A stretch of DNA of 64,000 nt, taken from assembly GCA_031310005.1 (NCBI GenBank), contig CM062382.1, positions 2,170,001 to 2,234,000 on the forward strand, in the 5' to 3' direction. This stretch comes from Dactylellina haptotyla. Taxonomy: Eukaryota > Ascomycota > Orbiliomycetes > Orbiliales > Orbiliaceae. The translations under genes were made by a program, and so were the position numbers. Positions 35,192 through 46,598 of this stretch are shown one piece after another. Under the pieces are notes generated by a model. The model searched no databases. It saw only the letters and a list, made by a program, of their open reading frames with translations, and was not told the DNA's origin. The first letter of the stretch is position 1. Each line of letters begins with the position of its first letter.

Positions 35192-38032
35192 TCACCTCCC
35201 GAAAACCGCATGCAAGATACCACTGACCACAACACCTTCTCCGTTCTTCCCTAGCGGCAGCTCCTTAATCCCCACCGCCTCTAAATCCTCTTCATTCGCA
35301 TCCCACCCCTTCAGCAAATCATTCGACTCCTTCGGCTTGATTGTAGTATCCGCTGTCCCCACCGTGATATGCATAAAATCGTTTCCACACTCGTGTCCCT
35401 TGTCATCCACCAAACTGGCTACAATTGCCATGACCCGATTATTCCATACCACCTTCTCCAACTTGACCTCTAACTCGTCAATCATATCCTTCCCAGGCTT
35501 CACTTCCTCCCGTAACTTCTCGTAATGGCTCCACAGGTCTGCCTGTTTCTTGTAATTCGCGCGGTGTGCCATTGTGATATGGAACGCGGCTTGGATACGC
35601 CTGCCGTTCTTCAACTGGTTGTAAAACTGCTTGAATTCCGGGGACTTAGACCCCGCGAATGCCTGGTCTAGGGCGACATTGATATTCGCAGCGGGCACGC
35701 GAACAGCATAGTATTCTACTAATGGGTTCTTTGAGGCTTTGCCTCCCTCGCCCTTCCCGCCCTTCCCGTGGAGAACGACCTTCTGCTTTCCGCGGGATGG
35801 ACCGGCTTCGCTAGATCCCGATGCTCCCTTTCCCTTCCCGCCCCCGCCGATTACGTGCTGGACGTCGACGGTATAATCGGACAGAGCAAACTTGATAGCC
35901 TCATCGAGGTCATGGGAAGAAGGCATATCTTCGCCCAGCAAGTGAGGGTAGTGTTCCCACAGCTGCGAGACGACAGTTTCCAAATTCTCGCGAGAGTCGG
36001 CTAGCGGATCGAGATCAATGACCAAGTCGAAATTGCTATCCGGCTCTGTGTCCGTATCAACGGGCTGGAAACGCTGGATAAATCCGTCCATGATTCCAAT
36101 GATCGCCTTCTGGTCGCCAACGCCGGAGTGGATAGTCTGGTGGTTATCACCGCGGTTGATAATTCTCTTCTGTGTAGCTTCCTTGATCTTGGAAATCAAA
36201 TCCTCGCCAGCCTTGTAGTGGACGTAGTGCAAGGCGACGTACTCGGCATTTGGGATCAGATTTTTAACATCCTTGAAGAGCTGGTCGCGCTCACGTTTCT
36301 GGTGGTTGTTTCTATCCGCGATACAGATCGGATGTTCGTTGAGTTCCATCACAACCTCATGAGCGAACGCCTGTGGCTTCCCCTTCTTTACAGTTATATT
36401 GTCGTTCTGAACATGTCCGAAACCGAAGAGCTTGACGAGACCGAGTGCTACTGTTGTCTTTCCGCAGCCGATCGTTGCAATCGGAACCAAGACGACAGAT
36501 TTGGCTTTACTTTCGCCTTCGTTCTCTTCAGTCTTGATAATATCATGACCGGAACGACCCACGGCTGCCAGAAATCCGTCTCTCATCGCGATGATTCCGT
36601 GGTTCTCCTGGAATGCTTTCCCGATGGCAGGGTTCTTCCTAAGCTGTTCCCTAGCGTACTGAATATACTGTTCCGTGATTTTCTTGTGCTTTTTGTACCG
36701 TGGTTGTTTTCCTGCGATGATAGCTTTTGTAACTTCTCGCCACTGGCGGTACATCAAATAGGGCTCCTCGAATTTATATTTAAAAAACCAATCGTGCGTG
36801 TTGGGATCATTCGGTCCAAACCTGGCCTTACAGCGAATCACGAATCCCTCGACCGCACGTCCGTTCCATTCTCCCGTCTCGGCAACGCCCTCGAGAAAGG
36901 TTCTCAGCTCTGGCACGGTCTGCTTGTCGAATATTTCGATCTTCTTGAACCCCCAATCGTCAGCAAACGCCTGCACCTGCGCTCCGGACCATGTTGCAAA
37001 CGTCGGCAAGTTCAAATTAATTCCGTGGAGATACAATCCGGCGTCATCGCCATTATACGCCAGAATATGCTCCTCGAATGAATCGTCGCACAATTCAGCA
37101 ACAGCGGTGGCGTTCGCATCTCTCAGGAACCGGCCGAGTTCCTTTCGTGTCTTTCCGACCTTTTCCAGTTGTTTTGTGATCCAAGCATCGCCAATCATAG
37201 AATGCGCCTTTGATGCATCCCCTCTAGGGCCCGTCGAGTGCTTGCTGCACACGAGCAGTGTGCCATCTGGCAGTCCGGAAATGAAGATGATACATCCGTT
37301 CTCTTTCATTGTGACTTCGTACGGTCCCTGGGTGTTTTCCTGGATCCAAGCCCATTCCGTCCTGGCGACCTCTCCGATATTGAAAAACTTATCGTACCCT
37401 CTGGTGACGATCTCGTGGTTGCCGGACTGACCACGCATGGTGAACAATCCTCTTGCGTAGGTGGGTAGATCTCGCTTCTTGTAGTCCCAGTCCATAAATT
37501 TCCAACTGCGGACGGACATCTTTGTACCTTCGACATCGTAATCGGTTTTGCGACATGAGAAGCCGGATTTCGACTTCTTGCCGCCTTTTGTGGCTTCTGT
37601 TAGGGCCTTGACGAGTTCATTGACCTCGTTCTGATCCTGCTCTATGTATGGAGCGTTATAGCGTTCTTTGACGGCCATGGCTGCGTCGTTGACGTTAAGC
37701 GGAGCGGGAGTTTGGGGCAGGTTGCGTTCTCCCCAATGGAGGGTAGAGGTGGTGTGGAGGTGATATGCAGTTCTTTTAGGTCGATATACGATCGAATTTT
37801 GGTAACGCCTAAATTTATCGTTTATATTTACACAACTGGGAAGTTTTCGTGGCGGTGGGAAGGAGGGGGAGGATGACAAGGAGAGCTTGGTAATGTTTCT
37901 CCGGAGCGAAAGATTCGTTACCAACCGTCGTAATCGTGAGAATTTCGTGAATTGAGAGGAAACAGAATGAGCCACCCGTAGATCGAACTTCTGGGTCAGA
38001 CGCAATGGTGGTAACTGAGGATGAAGTGACAT
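35192..38032 (-). CDS. TRL1: Fungal tRNA ligase Trl1/Rlg1 with N-terminal extension
   Basis: A single exon; from the ATG at 38030-38032 it encodes 946 residues. The family core starts near Met119 (MAVKERYNAPYIEQDQNEV). The adenylyltransferase active-site Lys lies in VTMKENGCIIF at about residue 243. The polynucleotide kinase P-loop is ATIGCGKTT at about residue 520. The C-terminal cyclic phosphodiesterase has two HxT motifs, AAFHITMAH (about 820) and FMHITVGTAD (about 887). The enzyme heals and seals tRNA halves after intron removal and joins HAC1-type mRNA exons in the unfolded protein response. The first 118 residues are Arg/Ser/Leu-rich and almost free of acidic residues until about residue 72, unlike yeast Trl1. 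The codon-119 ATG has a strong GCAGCCATGG context, so it may be a second or the main start. Confidence 0.93.
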   Translation of the reverse strand: MSLHPQLPPLRLTQKFDLRVAHSVSSQFTKFSRLRRLVTNLSLRRNITKLSLSSSPSFPPPRKLPSCVNINDKFRRYQNSIVYRPKRTAYHLHTTSTLHWGERNLPQTPAPLNVNDAAMAVKERYNAPYIEQDQNEVNELVKALTEATKGGKKSKSGFSCRKTDYDVEGTKMSVRSWKFMDWDYKKRDLPTYARGLFTMRGQSGNHEIVTRGYDKFFNIGEVARTEWAWIQENTQGPYEVTMKENGCIIFISGLPDGTLLVCSKHSTGPRGDASKAHSMIGDAWITKQLEKVGKTRKELGRFLRDANATAVAELCDDSFEEHILAYNGDDAGLYLHGINLNLPTFATWSGAQVQAFADDWGFKKIEIFDKQTVPELRTFLEGVAETGEWNGRAVEGFVIRCKARFGPNDPNTHDWFFKYKFEEPYLMYRQWREVTKAIIAGKQPRYKKHKKITEQYIQYAREQLRKNPAIGKAFQENHGIIAMRDGFLAAVGRSGHDIIKTEENEGESKAKSVVLVPIATIGCGKTTVALGLVKLFGFGHVQNDNITVKKGKPQAFAHEVVMELNEHPICIADRNNHQKRERDQLFKDVKNLIPNAEYVALHYVHYKAGEDLISKIKEATQKRIINRGDNHQTIHSGVGDQKAIIGIMDGFIQRFQPVDTDTEPDSNFDLVIDLDPLADSRENLETVVSQLWEHYPHLLGEDMPSSHDLDEAIKFALSDYTVDVQHVIGGGGKGKGASGSSEAGPSRGKQKVVLHGKGGKGEGGKASKNPLVEYYAVRVPAANINVALDQAFAGSKSPEFKQFYNQLKNGRRIQAAFHITMAHRANYKKQADLWSHYEKLREEVKPGKDMIDELEVKLEKVVWNNRVMAIVASLVDDKGHECGNDFMHITVGTADTTIKPKESNDLLKGWDANEEDLEAVGIKELPLGKNGEGVVVSGILHAVFGR

Positions 38033-39980
38033 AGCCAAAAAGATATCCGCACGTCTTACTGATTTTATATCCCACTTGAAACCTCACAATGCGCCGTCCG
38101 ACAAAGTTATGACTCGAACACGGCCGGGTAAGCAGCAGTAGGCACACAGGCAGGCACGTCTGGCCAGTCCGCTACTAGTATACTTTGCAGCCGCTGGTAG
38201 CCAGAGAAATTTGTTTCACAATCGAGATAGGCAGATTAGTGGTAATTCAGCGCCCGCAATTGAGGTCAATGCAAGCGATCTTGATAAACCCTAGGCACGG
38301 AGAACTTGAACTCGCTACTCCAATGCGTCACCACGGCCTACCGCTTGTGCTCCACGCAGAATATTCGCCATACAATTCTGCTGTGCCCAGGCGGTTGCTC
38401 CCCGCGTTGGGCTCTCGAACGGGCAGGTTTGTCGGCGTGCTCGAGCAAGAGAGCCGGTGACTCAACGCGGTGTCCCAGGCACGGAACATTCACGCTGAGG
38501 CATGATGATTCATTCGCCCGTCCAAGGCGAATCCTCAGGCAGGAACATTCGACTTTTCGGTCCTGCCGTTGTCCTTGCAGCTTCTTCTCCTTGCGCGGTC
38601 CCGAGAAACACAGGAGGAATCCTTTCTCGCGGAGCCCGGGTTCACACAGGACGGACCCGGACAGGATTCTTCGCAGATCTCAGATTTTAAGCCTCAACCC
38701 GACAGGGTGTGTTCACAAGCTCTCGCCAAATTCCCCAGGAAACACCTTCAGCCTCATATCACATGCCAGATCTCATGGCCCTCCCTTCCGTCTCCAGACC
38801 GACACACTTCGCTTCGTCTCTCTTCGTCTTTTTCTTATCGATTAGAAACAGGTTTTAAATTGCCTAATTGATTGGAACTTGCCACGGGATTGCATACCAG
38901 AAACGGTCGAGCCAGAGGGGGATCCCATGCACTCGGTCTCATGCACGACACTAATGTCATGTTTGTCTGAAGCGAATGCAGCTGACCCCGCCTTTTTTTT
39001 CCCTTCCTTCTGGTTCGTCGCTGCGCGCCTTTTTCTTGGGTTGCTTTAGTTTATCGATAGTCGAAGTGCATCTCAGCCTATCGAATGCACCTGTTCGTCC
39101 GAACTTTTCGTGTGTGGGTCCAGCCCTTTTTTGTTCGCGAACAGTACCCGTCATCGTCGTGCAGCAGAGCTAGCAGTTGCGCGTAGGTGAAGTTTCGAAG
39201 GATTACATACGAGAAGACTATTCGGCGTGTTGCTTTTCTGTGCAGCTGAAGATTCAGGTGTAACCTAGGCGTTCAGTTTTCCCCTTTTATTGCTTTTTCC
39301 CGTACTGTCTGACATTATTAATACGGTTGTAGAAGGCGACTGATCATGCGCTTTCGAAGACTCTACATGTACGTTGGGCCGCCTTGCATCGCTCGACACC
39401 AACGCGTAAGGTTCGCAAATCCAACATCTCGGAGTTGCAAACACGGCTGGATGCTTTTGTCCCGATCTCGCGAATCAGACGCGAGCCAGAAAGTGCACAG
39501 GGCTGTTTCCGAAAATGATAACAATCTCAAAATGAATGAAAGAAGAAAAAAGAAATACGAATAAACACGTAAGCCTCGGCTTAGAAGTCTCAGATCAAGT
39601 AGAACAAGTAGAAGGTAGTCACTCGTGAAACTCGGGAAGCCTGCGATGCGCAGGTATCTAGGCAGCCTGTAGAGCCTATCTGTAGAGTAGCAAATGAAGC
39701 AATAGAGGAGATAATCCGCTCAAAGGATAGGTTTCGGGAACCCTGTTGCAGATCAATATTCGAAGATGATACTAGAGCCGTGATCGACCGGGGGCAGAGT
39801 ATCCGTGGAAGGGCTGGAGAGCCTGGCGTATCTTAGATATATCTAGGTCTTAACAAGATCAATATATTTGCACGGAGTTGGGTCCCAGGCTATCACTATT
39901 ACAGCGGCTACTCTCAATCTATAATACGGGTGCCCGGAAAGTCACCAGGGTCGTTGGCCTGTGATTTCTAGTCACCCTTG

Positions 39981-40043
39981 TCGATACCATTGTTAAGCCC
40001 ACTACTCAGTGGCAACTACAGTTGCTTGGCTAGGGTTGGTATC
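39981..40043. repeat. Nested inverted repeat
   Basis: Outer arms CGATACCA (39981-39988) and TGGTATCG (40036-40043) enclose an inner perfect 6-bp hairpin GCAACT-AC-AGTTGC (40011-40024). Confidence 0.75.
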
Positions 40044-41330
40044 GAAATATAGCTATGATCTTCTAATACTTGTTACAACTTTTCCAATCCGTGATTTTTA
40101 TGTGTGCGTCCGTCTTTGGCCCCCAGCTCCTTTGTTGGTCCGATTGTTAGCATCGTTGGTATAGATTTATACAGATACGACTAGGTGAGTTAGGTTAGTT
40201 GCTGATCTTGTTGGCTAGGGCGCGCGAATTATAGCATCTCCTTCGACATAGAGCTCTTAGTTGTGAAAGCGATCAGTGATTTCGCAAGCATAAACAACCC
40301 CATAGTGCTTGGTTATATCGCCTTATCTATTTCTAACTACATACATTTATTACAAACTTGATTGATCATTATCCCTTATTTGCTAAATTGCCTTATCAAT
40401 TTGATAAATGTAGCTGTCGTCCGGTGGACTGGGCCCTGGGCCAATGCAGCAAGTATACAATCGATACCAGAGACTTTTACCTCATTTGGACTACTTCCAA
40501 GTAAATTGAGAAGATTCATCTTCGATCCAGTCAATATTAACGATAACTCTGGCACAACACTATTATGCGGATGTGTAACGTTCCATACGCGACACTGCTG
40601 CCAGAGAGCCCCTGATCCTTCCTATACGAACAAATAGCTCGATGGCGAGGCTTCAATACTGATTTAAATGACTCAATATCCAGAATAAACGGAAGCTGGT
40701 AGATTGCTCGTCAAGGATCCGGGTTCGGTGTTTCTTTAAACGCTGTGTCTATTTTGCCCAAACGCCGTGCCACACGCCGCGTTGGAACCATGACTCCGTG
40801 CGACGAAGTACCAGGATCAGCATTGAAGCATCTTTACGGAGACAGAAGCAGTTTGCCCTCTATGTCCAGCTGAGAATCAAAAGTTCACTCTTGTGAAAAC
40901 AACAACTGCGTAAATGTGTTGACAGAGCTATGTGGTGATATCGCTAAGAGCTATGAGGTTAAAAGTGCAAGGCTAGATATCCCGGCCTGGAAATCGCGGG
41001 CTGTTCCACAAATATTGCAAATATGAGCACCCACAACTTCATTGATATTCCATCATTCAGGTATTCTTGCACTTTTGCAAAGCGGAGCCCGGCGAGATCG
41101 CACAGGGGGAACAGCGGTCCCGGCCTATCGTCGATAGCGAGCCACTGCCAGACGCCCGGGGTGCATGAAGATTCGTGTTGCTGTTGGGTTACCTCAGCGG
41201 AACTACCAAGACGCAAGCCAGACCCACTAGTGGTCGGATAGCCAGCGCCGGGCACACCACTTACCGACCGTCCATCCAACAAGTTTGGCATATTGGGATT
41301 CGGCATTCCAGCTTACCTCATCCCGTCTGC

Positions 41331-41372
41331 GAGACCTGACAGTCGAGACCTGACAGTCGAGACCTGACAGTC
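41331..41372. repeat. Exact 14-bp tandem triplication
   Basis: Three identical copies of GAGACCTGACAGTC in direct tandem, in non-coding sequence. Confidence 0.95.
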
Positions 41373-42684
41373 GGTGAACGGAAGAAACATCATGTCTGAG
41401 AACCGAGAAAGAGGGGTACACATGATCGGCATATCATTTCGCCCCTCTTTTCCAGATGCCATTTCCAAGGAAATATCCGTCTTTTGCTGTTTCAAGATGC
41501 ACTTGTCTGTCTAAGCTCTTCTAGATTCCTTTGATATTTTCAGATATTCTTTATTTTTTTTACGTTTGCTCAAAGTTCCCCTCATCTTCGGGCTACTAGC
41601 GCAGGGTGATATTCCTGCTGCTACGCCTCAACCCACATTTTTCATAGATACATTCGGGAAGTTTAGGAAACTCCTTCGCCAGAGCCGCCATCATTTTTTA
41701 GATTCTTACTCATATTATTTCTCAAATATCATATTAATTTATTATAGGAAAAGAGTGGCGTAGTCAGATGAATATGATTTCTAAAACTGCTAAGCGCATG
41801 AACGGCATCGAGAGTGGGGGGCTTGTGTAAATAGACGAAAAGAAAAGGGAAAAAGAGGAGTAACCCGACTCGAGCGGATATCGTCGATATGCAATATTCT
41901 GATGCCAGAAAGTTTGGTCACAAATTAGAAAATGGGACGAAAGCAAAAGTGGAGTCGACCAAACCCTAGCTAACATTCCGATGTAGCTGCTAAATAATCA
42001 GTTTAAATTAACGAGAAAATGCTAAGGGTGTGGTTAGTGAGCGAGTGAGAAGAAGGCTTGAGCTCCGGCGCTCTTCCCATCCCCTCGCTACCAACACAAA
42101 GGGTTCGAGCTAGCAGGTTGGGGCGTCGAAAGCTCCCTCGTCTTAGCGCTTCGACGTGCATGATGCATATTGATGATCGTAGGGGTTAGGTTGCAGGACA
42201 GAAAAGACAGATTATATCCCAATCGTCCCATCTTGAGGCTAGTGGGTTGTGTGGTTGATAAACCGGCTTTTTTTTTTTCTATTGCGCATTCCCCTCCTGC
42301 ATGCATAACATTTTGTACGCACCGACCTCAAACATTAACACACTTCGCCCGCTGCACGGTCAACCCTCTTTGCTGCTTGTTTGCTGCAATCATATCCCTG
42401 CCCGCTTCTGTTGCATTTCTTGACATCTCCGTTTCTGTAATTTAGTGCCCAAGAAACGCATAAATATACACTAAGACTAATATTCTCGAGGCAGCGGTCA
42501 TCCGCCACACTTTAGTTTTCTGGCACCCTATTAAATTCAAACCTAGCGGTCTTCCTCCGGAGTTTATCAGAAAAAAGTATCTCGACTGGATTTCGAAAGT
42601 ACCTTGAAAGTACCCCTCCTCCCTTGATAGCCCTCGGGGCCTCCCCCAGGCTTGAAGATGCTTCGCATTAGGTCTTATTGCCCA

Positions 42685-42696
42685 CCCCCCCCCCCC
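42685..42696. repeat. Poly(C) run
   Basis: Twelve consecutive C on the plus strand in gene-free sequence, prone to slippage or assembly error. Confidence 0.85.
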
Positions 42697-45600
42697 GCTT
42701 CTCACCCTAGACACATTTGACCGGAGCTTCTAATTTTCATTTAAAATTCCTTATTCTCCTAAAAAAGATCGGACGATCCATGTTTCCTTATTTTCGAACG
42801 TGCCCCATGCATGCACAGGGGATGTAAGCCCAAGGAGGGTGTGTAGTCGTCGATCCTATGCCCACCCTAGGCAATAAGAGCAGGCAAGCCTGCTTAGCTA
42901 TCGATAAGACAAATATACTAGCCTTCCTCTCCGCGTAAAAAACAAAAAACAAAATGGAAGAAACAAACGAAGAGAAAGACAAGACAAATAACACAAGGGG
43001 TGGGCCTTACCCTAGCCGGTCCGTGTCTTTGTTGCTTGTTGCTGCCGGTTTGCGATAGAAAGAGAGTGAGAGGTACCAGTCTCAAACAGTCCTCGCGGCC
43101 TCGTCACGCAGACCATTTTGGATCCTCTATCGAAATGCTCATATGGTTTCCTTTCAGTTATGGCTTAGCCCGCCATTCGAAGCCTTCTTTTTGCTTGCGT
43201 TAAATGCATTTTATACACACCCTAGTTCTCCACTTCTTTGCTACTCGAGACTAGCGGCGCTGACCATTATTCACCGGAGACGAGCGGAACTTTTACTAAA
43301 TAGTTCAAATATAATTCTCTAGTCGTGATCAAACGAGCAGCTTGGAGGGTCTCCACCGCTGCTCGCACCGCAGTGTCTACGGGAGGAGCGCTAACACAAA
43401 AATAGACATTCATCTTCCTCACCGATGGATACAACATCATCGTCGTTTGAAATCGACCGATGTGAAATAACCCCGCATGACCCCTTTTTGTAGACAAAGA
43501 GCGGAATATTTCAACAGAAGTTGAGTCATAGATGTTACGCCGCGGTGGGATATACCCTGAATACGTCTATCTTGTCGAAAATGGTGATACTCTGTGTAGT
43601 GTCTTCTGGTTTATTTTCGTCTGATGTATTCCTTTATAGATATAGATCATAGCAGATCTGATATCACAAGGGATGTCTTTTGAGCCGATGTTCCCTATCA
43701 GAGGGAATATGCAGGTTTAACATTCCGCATGTAGTAACTAATCTTCGCTTCTGATAAGAAGGACCCCTCACTTAAGATCTGCGCCTGAAGACCCTTTCCT
43801 ACTTCTTTTGGGGTGTTCTTTGCCTTTCAGCTCGGGAAGAAGAAAGCTGAGAGCTCGAGATCTTTTCGAGACAAAGCTGATGTTGAGGGAAATGAGGGGC
43901 AAAGGCTGAAATCCACAAGAATGAATCGAATCGAGAAAATGACAAACTGCAAAGCTGGTTGGCTGGCCCCAGGAATTACTTCCAGCTCGGAGCCGGAACT
44001 AGCGAAAGAAGGTTTATGCAAGACGCATTCTCCCGTTTTTGCACCTGTAAACACGAAAAACGCATGTAGTATGCCGAGCGAGCATGCTAGCAAATGGGAG
44101 TGACAGGAAGCAAAGAGGGGAATTCCGCAGGGCATCACCGCCTCTGCCTTGGAACTTGGTTTTCGGTTGGCTGGTGCGTGCACGGTGTCGTAAAAATACA
44201 ACGATCAACACATAACTCCAACCGGCTGACCCGAACTATTGCGATCGAGCGCTCTTGCAGAGAGCATGCTGTTGGGAAAAATCAAGGTCAAGATAGATTC
44301 GGCAGAAGGCTGCGAAAGCATGGAAGCGAGTACGGACTTCTCCTCTTCTGGACCGGGGAGTTCGAGGCCGAAGACGCTGGGGTTTAGCATAGTCCAAAAT
44401 GCTCCGCTATCCGAACGTTCAGATACAGAATAAAAAAAGATGGTTGCATGGACAAGGGATGTTAGACAAGGTGGTCCGCGTGCTATGTTGATATCGACAA
44501 GCCACAAACTCCACCGACAACACCACTACGTAAAACGCCCATAGCGCCATAGCATAGCGCAATAGCGTCGCAAGAGAGAAAAAGAGAACAAACCAAGATA
44601 TAGATAGACGAATACGAATTCCCATACTTCCCTTCCCTGTTATCTACGGAGGATTTTATTAGTGCGCAGCGGGTCTCAAGTTCAACAGAAAACGAAATGG
44701 CCCCAAGGACAAGGATCGACAGGGTATACCCTGTCCGTAGATGCTACCTTTTCTGTAGCTATTTCTATATACTCTAGACGTATTTTTCTGACCATCAAGA
44801 ATATAAAATAGGCAAAGGTCATGAAGTATTTCCGTATGAGGCTATCATGTGAAATCATTCTGTCCACCCACCACCACACATGTACTCCCCAAGCCCCACC
44901 ACAACGTTCGATACCGACCTGCGCGCCGCCTTCGCGAACGTCTCGCTGCTCTGAAATCGCAATATTACTCTATGTGGTAAGAAATAGAATAGGCAGACTA
45001 TAGCGCGAGCAAAGGAGAATAAAGAGAAAAGAAAAGAAGAAGAAAAACATATACAACACTCCGCGAAGCTTTGAATCCGGTGATCTCTTCTCACAACGTC
45101 TTACTCATCCCAGCTCTTCATTTCACTTCCACCTGAGGATTTTACAAGCTATGGTTCTAGGATACGAGAGAAAATCATCCATCAGCAGTTAGAGCTGCTA
45201 TACGTCGGTATAATCGGGTACCTTGCTTGGAGCCCCGCATGCAATATGCATGCAGTGTTTAAACTAGTCTTCTGCATGACCTGTGTTTCTTCACTAACCA
45301 AGGCGCTTACAATTTCACCTTGGACAAACAATCCGAGTAAATATTGAAAAAAGATCGGAGCGATCTCGATGATCGTAAATATGGAGATGTTAAATCGACC
45401 GATCCAGAGGTTTCACTGCCCATTTCCCTGGTGTTTTCCCTGGAGGCATGATTCCGCTTGCTCTTTTCTTTTGTAAAACCACGGATCCTAGGAATCCGAC
45501 AGGAGTAACATAAAAAAGTGGAGCGTGACGCGTTGACTGAAAGAGGCGCGGACGGGAAACGTTCGGATGACTTTTTCAGTGACGAAATGATATCATCGAG

Positions 45601-46598
45601 GGTATCTCGTTCTCCTGGGGGATGTGTTCGAGGTTGCTCGTAGCGCCGACGTGTGGTGTTTCCTATATGTCCTCATCAGGATAGTGACTGGCCTGCTGGG
45701 CACGCCAAAGGATAACTTGCCTGCAGCCATCCCGCAGGAAAAATATTCCGAGGATTCAACTTATGCCACGCATGGGAAAAAGACTCAACTTTTTTGGTTC
45801 ATTCGAATGTGGAAAAAGAAATGGGAGATTTTCTCGTTTAAAGAATAGTAGTAAAAAGCTGTATTCTGCGAATCGAAAAAAAAAGAACTAAACCTACTCG
45901 AAGAACTATTACATGAAACTAGATTTGCAATAACAGAACAAAAGGGAAAGTCTCAAAAGTTTGTGATCCATAGAAATCTTGAAAACGTCTTGCGCGTCTC
46001 ATCGTAAGATCTCATACTCTCCACACAAAGGAAATAGATGCGTCAAAGAATGTGATGTAATAAGGAAAAGTAGAAATTTGTATTAAGAGAGCTCGAGCGA
46101 AAGCAAAATAACAAGTCAGTTCTAAAACCAAAAACTGCCGCTGTTCAACCACCGCCTCGAGGCTCGCTGAATTATCTCAGATAACAAGGGGGAAACGACA
46201 CAAAACCGTAGAAAATCAAGTAAAGAAATTCGATAATCGTTGGTAAAAAATCTCAAGTTGTTCGCCGATACACTATGCATTCCCCAGTACATGTATATAG
46301 ATTCAGACACCTCTGCGCAAAAGATAAAAAATATAGAAAAATTAATCAAACTAGTACAAAAAATGATGTACATCGATATCGTGGCATCTCCGCGAAAGCA
46401 AACCTGTATCCCAGTTGGAAAAAAAAAAGAAGAAATTGAAATAAATATCCAAGCGGTGTATGGAATCAAAGAAATAAGAAACCTCTTGTAAAAAGCGAAC
46501 CAAAAAAATGAACCGTGTATGTAATGCGCCGTGACCGAGTGAGAAAAGAAAGAACATGTAGAGGAAAAGTTGAGACCAACTTTTTTCTGTCGTTTTCT

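Larger units (their letters stand above)
38033..46598. other. Largest gene-free region, 8.6 kb
   Basis: No coherent coding frame on either strand. Stop-rich sequence covers 39.5-40.4 kb. Within the region are a perfect hairpin at 39640-39654, a nested inverted repeat at 39981-40043, an exact 14-bp triplication at 41331-41372, a C12 run at 42685-42696, and a 7-bp-arm inverted repeat at 45237-45253. The ends are TRL1 upstream sequence and the bHLH gene's 3' flank. It could hold decayed transposon, distal regulatory DNA or non-coding RNA; I cannot tell which. Confidence 0.5.

Noticed and set aside
36128-37081. 317-codon open frame antisense to the tRNA ligase
   Set aside because: It lies wholly inside a well-supported coding exon, and its composition mirrors the sense codons. 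No family features.
40070-40354. Possible solo LTR (starts TGTTAC, ends ATTACA)
   Set aside because: The flanking 5-bp sequences (ATACT and AACTT) are not a target-site duplication, and no partner LTR or polymerase remnant is visible.
40959-41306. 115-codon minus-strand frame in the gene-free block
   Set aside because: No recognisable motif and no splice partners. This length is expected by chance in several kilobases.
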